This document shows positions 1 to 6,571 of a stretch of 10,539 bases of DNA, in pieces (within the stretch, counting starts at the first letter, position 1; each line of letters opens with the position of its first letter). The position numbers and the translations under genes are program-made. The DNA is from Clostridia bacterium (GTDB taxonomy: Bacteria > Bacillota > Clostridia > Oscillospirales > Acutalibacteraceae), in the NCBI GenBank assembly GCA_900771185.1, contig CAAGND010000301.1:1-10539 (forward strand), given 5' to 3'. The notes beneath the pieces were generated by a model. The model was not told where the DNA came from. It saw only the letters and a program-made list of their open reading frames with translations, and ran no database searches.

Positions 1-1736
1 GCGTCCGTTATGAGTATGCAGGTTGATTTATACTTGCCTCGGCCTATCCGCCCGCGGAGCTGATGAAGCTGTGAAAGTCCGAAGCGCTCCGCATTCTCTA
101 TCACCATAATCACGGCGTTCGGAACGTCCACGCCGACTTCTATGACCGTTGTTGAGACAAGAAGCTGAGTTTCACCCTTTGAAAAGGACTCCATAACTTT
201 CTTTTTGTCAGAGCCTTTCATTCGCCCGTGCATCAGTCCGACGGTATATCCTTTAAAAAAGCCGTTTGACAGCTTCTCGGCATATTCAGTTGCCGCGGCA
301 AGCTCGCTTTCGCTCTCCTCAACAAGCGGGCAGATTATATATCCCTGGCGCCCCGCGTCGAGATGTTTCCTGATGTATTTATACGCCCTTTCCCTGAGCT
401 CGGAGGTCACGGAATAGGTTTCAATTTTTTGCCTGCCGGGGGGCAGTTCGTCAAGCACGGATATGTCAAGCTCACCGTATATTATCAGTGCAAGTGTGCG
501 CGGAATCGGCGTGGCGGACATGACATAGACATGCGGATTTTCGCCCTTGAGGCCGAGCGCGCCGCGCTGTTCAACGCCGAAACGGTGCTGTTCATCGGTT
601 ATCACCAACCCGAGAGAGTCAAATTCAATATCCGACTGTATTATTGCGTGCGTGCCGACCAGCAGGTCTATCTCACCGTTTTTGAGCGCTGTTTTCTTCG
701 CCCTTTTCTGAGCCGCCGTGTCTGAACCGGTGAGCAGCTCCGTCCTTATTCCGCAGTTTTTAAAAAGCGAGATGAATGTGCGGTAGTGCTGCTCGGCGAG
801 AACCTCTGTGGGTGCCATGAGCGCCGACTGCAATCCGTTTTTTGCGGCTGAATATACAAGAGCTGCGGCAACGGCGGTTTTGCCGGAGCCGACATCACCC
901 TGAAGCAGGCGGTTCATCTGCCTGCCGCTTGTCATGTCGTTCATTGCCTCGGATACCGCCCTGCGCTGTGCGTTCGTGGGAGTAAAGGGGAGGAGAGAGA
1001 AGTATTCCTCGCTGCAATCCTTTTCAAGAACAACTCCTGTTTTGCTTTCACCCCGCCCACGCATGCGCAGAAGCCCGAGCTGCAATATCAGCAGCTCCTC
1101 GAATATCAGCCTGCGGCGCGCCTCATACAGATAGTCCTGATTTTTTGGAAAATGAATGTTTTCTATTGCGGTTTTGAGATCCATCAGGCAGAACCGCTCT
1201 CTCAAAGACACCGGAAGAGGGTCGGTAAACTCATCCTCGCAGCAGGCGATCGCGGTGCGGACAAGCTTTTCTATCGCCCTTGAAGTCAGTCCCTGAGTCT
1301 GCGGGTATATCGGGCGTATTCTGTCAGCCCCAACGGCGGGCTCGATTTCGGGGGAATTCATCTCTTTTTTATAAAGGTTTCCGCCGACCTTTCCGAAAAA
1401 GAGGTATTCCTCTCCAACCTGAAGCTTATCCGCGGCAAACTTGCTGTTGAAAATTGTTATGCTCATTATACTTTTGCCGTCCGTTACCTCTGTTTTATAG
1501 AGGGTCAGCCCACGGCGAATCATATTGGTGCGCACAGGCGAACCGACAACGGCTTTTATACAGCATACCTGTCCTATCTGCGCGTCCTCAATGGAAACAA
1601 GCCTGCTCCAATCCTCATAAACCCTCGGATACAGGCGCAAAAGGGCGTTGACATCAGAAACGCCAAGCCGTGAGAGCATCACGGCGCGCTTCTCGCCAAC
1701 GCCTTTTAAGTATTTTATATTTGTATCGAGCCTCAT
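1..1736 (-). CDS. recG: ATP-dependent DNA helicase RecG (C-terminus cut by window edge)
   Basis: Superfamily 2 helicase that remodels stalled replication forks and recombination intermediates in the cytoplasm. My own reverse-strand translation gives 578 codons open to the window edge with no stop. It begins MRLDTNIKYLKGVGEKRA, the usual RecG N-terminus. The wedge/OB region follows, then Walker A GDVGSGKT (residues 280-287), the DEQHRFGV box (381-388), MSATPIPRT (motif III), and QLRGRIGRG (559-567, motif VI). The family is usually about 680 residues, so roughly 100 C-terminal residues lie outside. The ATG comes one base after the fakA stop codon, and there is no clear ribosome binding site of its own, which suggests translational coupling to fakA. 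RecG beside FakA/YloV is a common Firmicute arrangement. The helicase identity is secure; coupling is inferred. Confidence 0.97.
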   Translation of the reverse strand, partial: MRLDTNIKYLKGVGEKRAVMLSRLGVSDVNALLRLYPRVYEDWSRLVSIEDAQIGQVCCIKAVVGSPVRTNMIRRGLTLYKTEVTDGKSIMSITIFNSKFAADKLQVGEEYLFFGKVGGNLYKKEMNSPEIEPAVGADRIRPIYPQTQGLTSRAIEKLVRTAIACCEDEFTDPLPVSLRERFCLMDLKTAIENIHFPKNQDYLYEARRRLIFEELLILQLGLLRMRGRGESKTGVVLEKDCSEEYFSLLPFTPTNAQRRAVSEAMNDMTSGRQMNRLLQGDVGSGKTAVAAALVYSAAKNGLQSALMAPTEVLAEQHYRTFISLFKNCGIRTELLTGSDTAAQKRAKKTALKNGEIDLLVGTHAIIQSDIEFDSLGLVITDEQHRFGVEQRGALGLKGENPHVYVMSATPIPRTLALIIYGELDISVLDELPPGRQKIETYSVTSELRERAYKYIRKHLDAGRQGYIICPLVEESESELAAATEYAEKLSNGFFKGYTVGLMHGRMKGSDKKKVMESFSKGETQLLVSTTVIEVGVDVPNAVIMVIENAERFGLSQLHQLRGRIGRGKYKSTCILITD

Positions 1737-1737
1737 C

Positions 1738-3384
1738 TTATTCAACTGAAATGATATAGTAATATACGGGCTGGCCGCCGTTTATGGTTGAGATCTCAGC
1801 ATCGGCACCGTATTTTGATGACAGCATGGAGGCGAGCTCCTGAGCCTGATCCTCGGTGATGCCGTTTCCGTATATTATGGTGATAAGAGAGGAGGAACCG
1901 CGCTTGAACAGATGCCTTGTGACTCTGTACGCAGCCTGAAGGGCGGTCGACTCAACGGTGGTTATCTTGCCGTTCTCCATTCCGAGAATCTGACCCTCGT
2001 GGACGGCCTGACCGTCAATGGAGCTGTCTCTCGCGGCGAAAGTGACAAGACCGGTGGAGACTTTCTCGGCGGCTTTCATCATGTTCATGTGGTTCTCCTC
2101 AACGGAGAGGTCATCGTCAACATTGAGCATGGCGGCGATACCCTGGGGTATCGTGCGGGTGTGAAGAACACGGACATCGCGCTCCGTGAGCGGGTCGACC
2201 TGTTCTGCGGCCATGATAATGTTTTTGTTGTTGGGCAGGATGAAAACATGCTCCGCCGGGGTTGCAAGCACAGCCTTGAGCAGGTCATCCGTGCTCGGAT
2301 TCATCGTCTGACCGCCGCTGACTATCTGATCCACTCCGAGCTCTGTGAACAGCTCGTGCAGACCGTCGCCGGAAGCAACCGCAACATAGCCGAATGGCTT
2401 TGTCGGCTCAGCGGGCTTCTGAGGCTCCTGCTGCTCCTCGGGCGCATTGCCCCACTGGGCGTTCTGGTGCTGCTGACGCATGTTTTCAATCTTGATATTG
2501 GTAAGCTGACCGAATTCAAGACCTTTCTGAATGGCGTTGCCGGGCTCATTCGTGTGAACATGAACCTTGACAATCTTCTCGTCATCCACAACGACCACGC
2601 AATCGCCTATGGAATCGAGATATGCGCGAAGCTCGCGCGGGTCTCTGTCCGTCTCACGGTTGGCGATAAATTCGGTGCAATAGGTGAATTTGATATCGGT
2701 CTGGACGGCTCCGGCGGCGCTGTGATCAGTCGCGTCCGGGGCTTCGCCTGAGGCTTTTATTTCAACTTCCTTGCCGTTGAAGACGGCGGACATCGCAGTG
2801 AATATGCAGACAAGACCGCGGCCGCCTGCGTCAACAACCCCCGCTTTTTTGAGAACGGGCAGAATGTTTGGCGTGTCGGCGAGCGCTATCTCAGCGCCTC
2901 TCAAGCCCTCGTCAAAGACCTTGACTGCATCTGTCTGACCCTCGTTGACACAGCGCCTCGCGAACTCTGAGGCGGTGCGTATTACCGTAAGGATTGTCCC
3001 CTCCGTGGGTTTCATAACAGCCTTGTAAGCGGAGGAACAGCCCTTTTCAAGAGCCTTTGCAATTGCCTCTCCGTCGGCAGTCTCAAGTCCTTTGAGACCC
3101 TTGGCAATTCCGCGGAAAATCAGCGAGAGAATAACGCCCGAGTTTCCTCTGGCGCCTCTGAGCAGACCTGCCGCAACACAGTCGGCAACGGCGGAAATAC
3201 TCTCGCCGTCTCCTTTGAGAGCGACCTCACGGGATGCGTTTGTTATGGTCAAAGACATATTTGTTCCCGTATCTCCGTCAGGTACGGGGAAAACGTTGAG
3301 CGCGTCTATTTCTTTGCGCATTGATGTTATTGTTTCGGCAGCGCTGATGACTGCGTCACGCAATAATGCTCCTGTTATAATCAA
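1738..3384 (-). CDS. fakA: Fatty acid kinase subunit FakA (YloV family, DAK2 domain)
   Basis: ATP-binding subunit of fatty acid kinase. With a FakB (DegV-family) carrier it phosphorylates exogenous fatty acids to acyl-phosphate for phospholipid synthesis. The 548 residues match the family's usual length. The N-terminal Dak2/DhaL-like nucleotide domain has PDGDTGTNM (residues 35-43, metal-binding aspartates) and GARGNSGVILS (77-87), then VDAGGRGL (185-192). The middle domain keeps the Cys (236) and HVH (275-277) positions that bind zinc in characterised FakA. A Gln/Pro/Glu-rich linker (about 308-330) leads to the C-terminal domain, which ends GGQPVYYYIISVE, typical of the family. The residue after GVILS is Leu where I recall Gln as usual. 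The start is TTG, chosen for its ribosome binding site and match to the family N-terminus. No FakB gene is visible here. A long open frame on the opposite strand (1912-2751) is a shadow. Confidence 0.95.
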   Translation of the reverse strand: MIITGALLRDAVISAAETITSMRKEIDALNVFPVPDGDTGTNMSLTITNASREVALKGDGESISAVADCVAAGLLRGARGNSGVILSLIFRGIAKGLKGLETADGEAIAKALEKGCSSAYKAVMKPTEGTILTVIRTASEFARRCVNEGQTDAVKVFDEGLRGAEIALADTPNILPVLKKAGVVDAGGRGLVCIFTAMSAVFNGKEVEIKASGEAPDATDHSAAGAVQTDIKFTYCTEFIANRETDRDPRELRAYLDSIGDCVVVVDDEKIVKVHVHTNEPGNAIQKGLEFGQLTNIKIENMRQQHQNAQWGNAPEEQQEPQKPAEPTKPFGYVAVASGDGLHELFTELGVDQIVSGGQTMNPSTDDLLKAVLATPAEHVFILPNNKNIIMAAEQVDPLTERDVRVLHTRTIPQGIAAMLNVDDDLSVEENHMNMMKAAEKVSTGLVTFAARDSSIDGQAVHEGQILGMENGKITTVESTALQAAYRVTRHLFKRGSSSLITIIYGNGITEDQAQELASMLSSKYGADAEISTINGGQPVYYYIISVE

Positions 3385-3390
3385 ATCTAC

Positions 3391-3399
3391 TTCCTCCCA
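3391..3399 (-). promoter_or_regulatory. Ribosome binding site setting the TTG start of fakA
   Basis: On the minus strand the sequence TGGGAGGAA lies 6 bases (GTAGAT) before the TTG codon at 3384-3382. It is a near-perfect Shine-Dalgarno match in the 23-base gap after yloU, and no ATG is available at a sensible distance. This decides for the TTG start. Confidence 0.85.
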
Positions 3400-3407
3400 A
3401 AGCGGCT

Positions 3408-3764
3408 TTATTCGCTTTTCATGCCGTCAACAAAGACATTGACCTTGTGTACATCAAGTCCCGTTGTTTCTTCAACGGTATACCTGACTTTGTTGACAAT
3501 GCTTTGGCATATTGCGGAAATATTGAGACCGTAGGTCACAATGATGTGAAGATCCACAATAAGACCCGAGCCGTCCTTCTTTACACTTATACCCTGGTCG
3601 ACAAAATTACTGCCTTTGTTGAGAATGGAGCGCAGACCCTGGCGTGCATTGCTGTTAGCCATGCCGGCAACTCCGAAGCAGGAGGATGCGGCATTGCCTA
3701 TAAGGGTGGCGAAAAACGGTTGAGATATTTCGATGACACCGAGATGATTTTCAAGTCTTATCAA
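3408..3764 (-). CDS. yloU: Asp23/Gls24 family protein (YloU-like)
   Basis: Small cytoplasmic protein of the Asp23/Gls24 family, often annotated as an envelope stress response protein; its biochemical role is not settled. With the start used here it has 118 residues and begins MIRLENHLGVIEIS. The family pattern is visible: an early glycine-rich turn (about 30-36), an acidic-basic segment VKKDGSGLIVDLHIIVTYG (61-79) and a C-terminal TTGLDVHKVNVFVDGM (100-115). A longer frame from GTG at 3782 would make the perfect ribosome binding site (3771-3779) code for Lys-Gly-Gly, so the TTG at 3764 is the better start. It is the first gene after a promoter, 23 bases ahead of fakA, and so probably heads the operon yloU-fakA-recG. 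Bacillus has the same order with serine dehydratase genes inserted. Confidence 0.9.
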   Translation of the reverse strand: MIRLENHLGVIEISQPFFATLIGNAASSCFGVAGMANSNARQGLRSILNKGSNFVDQGISVKKDGSGLIVDLHIIVTYGLNISAICQSIVNKVRYTVEETTGLDVHKVNVFVDGMKSE

Positions 3765-3770
3765 AGAAAT

Positions 3771-3779
3771 GCCTCCTTT
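3771..3779 (-). promoter_or_regulatory. Ribosome binding site setting the TTG start of yloU
   Basis: AAAGGAGGC on the minus strand is followed by six bases and then TTG at 3764. Its near-perfect complementarity to the 16S rRNA 3' end argues against the upstream GTG at 3782, which would place this site inside the coding region. Confidence 0.85.
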
Positions 3780-3783
3780 CACA

Positions 3784-3811
3784 CTTTCGATTGCCGGAAG
3801 CCGAAAGGCAA
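3784..3811 (-). promoter_or_regulatory. Possible alternative hairpins in the yloU leader
   Basis: On the minus strand two short pairings compete. TTGCC (3811-3807) pairs with GGCAA (3795-3791). CTTTCG (3807-3802) pairs with CGAAAG (3789-3784). They share or enclose the same bases, so both cannot form fully. The second hairpin ends only a few bases before the yloU ribosome binding site. The stems are just 5-6 bp, so a regulatory role is speculation. Confidence 0.2.
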
Positions 3812-3826
3812 ACCGACAGCTATTAT

Positions 3827-3856
3827 ATTATACTATATAACACTGCTATAAATCAA
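3827..3856 (-). promoter_or_regulatory. Sigma-A-type promoter of the yloU-fakA-recG operon
   Basis: On the minus strand, TTGATT (3856-3851) is followed by an 18-base spacer and a perfect TATAAT (3832-3827). A second overlapping TATAAT lies at 3827-3822 but has no well-spaced -35. The -35 falls inside the last codons of rmlD. The predicted start near 3820 gives a leader of about 55 bases. No intrinsic terminator is seen between rmlD and this promoter, so read-through from the upstream genes remains possible. Confidence 0.7.
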
Positions 3857-4688
3857 GATTTTTGAGGAATCTTTCGAGTGCGTCATGCCAGTCGGGCAGC
3901 CGCTCAAAGCCCGCCTCGTCAAGGCTTGCCTTTGAAAGGCGCGAATTTTTCGGTCTTTTTGCTTTCGCGGCGTATTCCTCGCTGGTGCAGGGGATTATGC
4001 GGGTGGGTCTATTTGCCAGACGCATTATCTCACCGGCAAACTCTGCCCATGTGCAGAATCCCTCGTTGGAGGCGTGATACACTCCGAACTTGTCCGTCTT
4101 TATCATATCGCAAAGCAGACGCGCGAGATCGGGCGTATAGGTCGGAGAACCGGTCTGGTCGTTGACAACGGTGATGCTGTCATGCGTCTCGGACAGGCGC
4201 AGCATCGTCTTGACAAAATTGCCTCCGTTTTCGCCGAACACCCATGAGGTGCGCACAATGAAGCTCCTGGGGCACAGCATGGCGGCCGCTTCTCCCTCAA
4301 GCTTTGTAATTCCGTATACGCTCTGCGGATTCTTAGGCGAGTCTGTCTCCAACAGGGAGCAGCCGTCGTCTCCGAAAACGTAGTCCGAACTGATATAGAC
4401 AAGTCTTGACCCGTTGAGACGGCAGGCATTAGCGATGTTTCTTGTACCCTCGACATTTATCAAACGGCACTTTTCCGGCTCGTCCTCTGCTCTGTCAACC
4501 GCTGTGTAAGCGGCGCAGTGAATGACGGCCTGCGGCTTGTGCCCTATGATAAAGCCCTGCGTTTTTTCGGCGTCTGTTATGTCAAAGTCGTCAATATCCG
4601 CTCCTATCGGCGTGTCGCCGAGGGCTTCGAGTCTTTTTATGACGTCATAACCGAGCTGTCCCTTTGCACCTGTAACAAGAACTTTCAT
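3846..4688 (-). CDS. rmlD: dTDP-4-dehydrorhamnose reductase RmlD/RfbD
   Basis: Cytoplasmic short-chain dehydrogenase that makes the last step of dTDP-L-rhamnose synthesis, NAD(P)H reduction of dTDP-4-keto-L-rhamnose, for cell-surface polysaccharide. Its 280 residues are of normal length. Visible motifs: the Rossmann TGAKGQLG (6-13), CAAYTAVDRAEDE (58-70), SSDYVF (100-105), the catalytic YGITK (YxxxK, Tyr125 and Lys129), DQTGSPTY (177-184) and RPKNSRL (245-251) near the C-terminus. The usual DG after SSDYVF is replaced by GDDG. The ribosome binding site AAAGGA sits 7 bases before the ATG. The gene starts 22 bases after the DUF711 gene, apparently in its operon. The other rhamnose genes (rmlA, rmlB, rmlC) are not in the window, so the placement is unusual. 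A related NAD-dependent epimerase/reductase role cannot be fully excluded. Confidence 0.92.
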   Translation of the reverse strand: MKVLVTGAKGQLGYDVIKRLEALGDTPIGADIDDFDITDAEKTQGFIIGHKPQAVIHCAAYTAVDRAEDEPEKCRLINVEGTRNIANACRLNGSRLVYISSDYVFGDDGCSLLETDSPKNPQSVYGITKLEGEAAAMLCPRSFIVRTSWVFGENGGNFVKTMLRLSETHDSITVVNDQTGSPTYTPDLARLLCDMIKTDKFGVYHASNEGFCTWAEFAGEIMRLANRPTRIIPCTSEEYAAKAKRPKNSRLSKASLDEAGFERLPDWHDALERFLKNLDL

Positions 4689-4710
4689 AGAAAAATCCTT
4701 TCACTCCTTG

Positions 4711-6066
4711 TCAGTTTTTGAGGCTCTGAAGCGGGGCGGGTATGCGGCCGCCGCGGGCAATCATCCTCGCAGGCGAGGATGTGTTGAGCGGCATCACCGG
4801 ACCTGATCCGAGCAGTCCACCGAAACTGAGCTCGTCGCCGACTTTTTTGCCGATGGCGGGAATAAGGCGTACTGCGGTGGTCTTGGAATTTACCATACCG
4901 ATGGCCGCTTCGTCCGCTATAACCGCGCTTATTACATCGGAAGTGGTGTCGCCGGGGACAACAATCATGTCAAGCCCCACAGAGCAAACGGCGGTCATTG
5001 CCTCAAGCTTCTCAATTCTGAGAACGCCGGAGCGGGCAGCGTCTATCATCCCGGCATCCTCTGAAACCGGTATAAAAGCGCCCGAAAGTCCGCCGACGTG
5101 GGAAGAGGCCATTGTTCCGCCCTTTTTGACGGCGTCATTGAGCAGCGCCAACGCGGCGGTGGTGCCGTGAGCGCCGCAGGTCTCAAGACCGATCTCTTCA
5201 AGTATGTGCGCCACGGAATCGCCGACCGCTGGCGTGGGCGCAAGGGAGAGGTCAACTATACCGAACGGAACATCGAGCCTGCGAGAGGCCTCGGAAGCTA
5301 TGAGCTGACCGAGACGAGTGATTTTGAACGCTGTCTTTTTTATGACGTCGGCAACATCTGTCAGGTTGCCGTCAGGAATCTTTTTGAGTGCGCAGCGCAC
5401 AACGCCGGGGCCGGATACTCCGACATTTATAACGCTCTCCGGCTCGCCGGGTCCGTGGAAAGCTCCCGCCATGAACGGATTATCCTCGGGCGCGTTGCAG
5501 AAGACAACGAGCTTTGCGGCACCGATGCAGTTGTTGTCAGCGGTGAGCTGTGCCGCCTGTTTTATTATGCCGCCCATCATTGCAACGGCATCCATGTTGA
5601 TGCCGGTTTTCGTTGAACCTATATTGACACTTGAACAGACGTGCTCCGTGCGCGCGAGCGCTTCGGGTATGCTCCTTATAAGCTGCTCGTCGCCCGGAGC
5701 GAAGCCCTTTTGAACGAGCGAGGAGTAGCCGCCGATGAAATTGACTCCGACCTCACACGCAGCCCTTTCAAGGGTGAGTGCATATTCGACCGGGTCTCCG
5801 CCGGAGGCTGCCGCCAGCATGGCGATGGGGGTGACGGCTATGCGCTTGTTGATAATCGGCACGCCGTACTCTTTTTCTATCTCATCGCCGACGCGGACGA
5901 GATTCTGCGCCTTCTTTGTGATTTTGTCATAGACCTTGGCGCAGGAACGCTTAATATCCTCACAGCAGCAGTCGAGCAGAGAGATGCCCATGGTTATGGT
6001 TCTTATATCGAGATTCTCATCCTGAATCATGTGAATGGTTTCGAGGATGTCTCTGGAATTAGTCAT
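4711..6066 (-). CDS. DUF711 / UPF0210 family protein (PFL-like fold)
   Basis: The 451 residues match the UPF0210 family in length and along the whole sequence. Conserved blocks include NKRIAVTPIAML (73-84), FIGGYSSLVQKG (110-121), SVNIGSTKTGINMDA (146-160), VGVSGPGVV (215-223), VDLSLAPTPAVGDSV (271-285), AHGTTAALALLNDAVKKGG (299-317), VPGDTTSD (370-377) and the C-terminal FGGLLGSGPVMPLN and RGGRIPAP. The family has no proven reaction. It is often described as related in fold to pyruvate formate-lyase, but I see no glycyl-radical motif near the C-terminus. The gene starts 15 bases after the ACT-domain gene, with GAAAGG as ribosome binding site. This pair is conserved in many Gram-positive bacteria and archaea, which suggests that the ACT protein senses a ligand for this partner; that is an inference. 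Confidence 0.93.
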   Translation of the reverse strand: MTNSRDILETIHMIQDENLDIRTITMGISLLDCCCEDIKRSCAKVYDKITKKAQNLVRVGDEIEKEYGVPIINKRIAVTPIAMLAAASGGDPVEYALTLERAACEVGVNFIGGYSSLVQKGFAPGDEQLIRSIPEALARTEHVCSSVNIGSTKTGINMDAVAMMGGIIKQAAQLTADNNCIGAAKLVVFCNAPEDNPFMAGAFHGPGEPESVINVGVSGPGVVRCALKKIPDGNLTDVADVIKKTAFKITRLGQLIASEASRRLDVPFGIVDLSLAPTPAVGDSVAHILEEIGLETCGAHGTTAALALLNDAVKKGGTMASSHVGGLSGAFIPVSEDAGMIDAARSGVLRIEKLEAMTAVCSVGLDMIVVPGDTTSDVISAVIADEAAIGMVNSKTTAVRLIPAIGKKVGDELSFGGLLGSGPVMPLNTSSPARMIARGGRIPAPLQSLKN

Positions 6067-6081
6067 ATGAAAAGCCCTTTC

Positions 6082-6351
6082 TCAGACGTGGTACATGGAG
6101 TCAAAAACATCCTCGTGCATGACATGGATGGAAAGACCGCGGTTTTCACCGAGCTTTTTCATTGTGTCGGAAAATTCAGCGAGGGGGATTGAGCACTTTT
6201 CCATGTCAACGAGCATCATCATGCAGAACATATCCTGAAGAATCGACTGTGTAACCTCCGCTATGTTGACATTGAGCTGGGAGCATTTGCCGGAGACATC
6301 GGCAAGTATGCCGACCATATCTTTGCCGATAACGGTTATGACGGCTCTCAT
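6082..6351 (-). CDS. ACT domain protein, UPF0237 family
   Basis: Small protein of 89 residues consisting of one ACT domain, a fold that usually binds amino acids or similar small ligands and acts as a regulatory module. The start MRAVITVIGKDMVGI carries the GKDxxGI signature (9-15). The segment LNVNIAEVTQSILQDMF (26-42) and the C-terminal HEDVFDSMYHV (79-89) are characteristic of the UPF0237 subgroup that accompanies DUF711 proteins. The initiator ATG is preceded by AGGAAGTGAT, a good but spaced match to the ribosomal anti-Shine-Dalgarno. It is the first gene of the minus-strand run ACT-DUF711-rmlD, with its own promoter in the divergent gap. The ligand is unknown. Confidence 0.92.
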   Translation of the reverse strand: MRAVITVIGKDMVGILADVSGKCSQLNVNIAEVTQSILQDMFCMMMLVDMEKCSIPLAEFSDTMKKLGENRGLSIHVMHEDVFDSMYHV

Positions 6352-6385
6352 ACAAAAATCACTTCCTGTCTTGGTTTTACAATAT

Positions 6386-6414
6386 ATATTATCACAAATC
6401 CCGCGTCATAACAA
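6386..6414 (-). promoter_or_regulatory. Probable promoter of the ACT-DUF711-rmlD run
   Basis: On the minus strand TTGTTA (6414-6409) is separated by 17 bases from TAATAT (6391-6386). A GATAAT overlapping by frame shift and preceded by TGT is an alternative extended -10. It lies about 35 bases before the ACT gene start and faces the plus-strand promoter of the PHP gene. The match is moderate. Confidence 0.5.
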
Positions 6415-6476
6415 TAGCGGTTAAAACAAGGGGATGAAAAATATTTGAATTTGCTCTGTTCTACCGGTCCAAAATA

Positions 6477-6488
6477 TGGTATTATAAT
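6477..6488 (+). promoter_or_regulatory. Probable extended -10 promoter of the PHP-ispE operon
   Basis: TGGTATTATAAT contains both an extended -10 (TG at 6477, TATTAT at 6480-6485) and a perfect TATAAT (6483-6488). No good -35 hexamer lies at 16-18 bases; the best, TTCTAC at 6459, is weak. An extended -10 would explain this. The predicted start is near 6495, about 77 bases before the PHP gene. Confidence 0.55.
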
Positions 6489-6500
6489 ATCCGATAAGAC

Positions 6501-6545
6501 CAACGTATCTGAAACTCTTATTTGTCTGTAAGTTTTCAGGTGTTG
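6501..6545 (+). promoter_or_regulatory. Long hairpin at the 5' end of the PHP-ispE transcript
   Basis: Reading by eye, CAAC (6501-6504) pairs with GTTG (6542-6545), AT (6507-6508) with GT (6540-6541), CTGAAA (6509-6514) with TTTCAG (6534-6539), and CTTA (6517-6520) with TAAG (6529-6532), around an 8-base loop. This makes 16 pairs with a GT bulge and a small internal loop. It would begin a few bases after the predicted transcription start. It has no U-tract and ends 26 bases before the start codon, so it is not a terminator and leaves the AAAGGAG ribosome binding site free. A 5' stabilising hairpin or a regulator binding site is possible. I do not recognise a known riboswitch class. Confidence 0.45.
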
Positions 6546-6571
6546 AAGGTATTCAAAAAGGAGACAGCTTT

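Noticed and set aside
205..725. Plus-strand open frames of 70 and 120 codons
   Set aside because: They are antisense to the recG helicase domain, which continues uninterrupted on the minus strand through this stretch.
1912..2751. 279-codon open frame on the plus strand
   Set aside because: It lies wholly antisense to fakA, which has clear family motifs throughout. It has no ribosome binding site and no recognisable domain.
3408..3782. Longer GTG start for yloU at 3782
   Set aside because: It would place the perfect AAAGGAGG ribosome binding site inside the gene. The TTG at 3764 fits both the site and the family N-terminus.
3447..3851. 134-codon plus-strand frame
   Set aside because: Antisense to yloU and its promoter, with low-complexity composition and no family similarity that I can recognise.
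5098..6192. Plus-strand frames of 172 and 183 codons
   Set aside because: Both are antisense to the DUF711 and ACT genes, whose conservation explains the sequence.
6489..6571. Known riboswitch or T-box upstream of the PHP gene
   Set aside because: The leader is only about 77 bases and has one hairpin with no terminator and no T-box or purine/PreQ1-type motif that I can identify.
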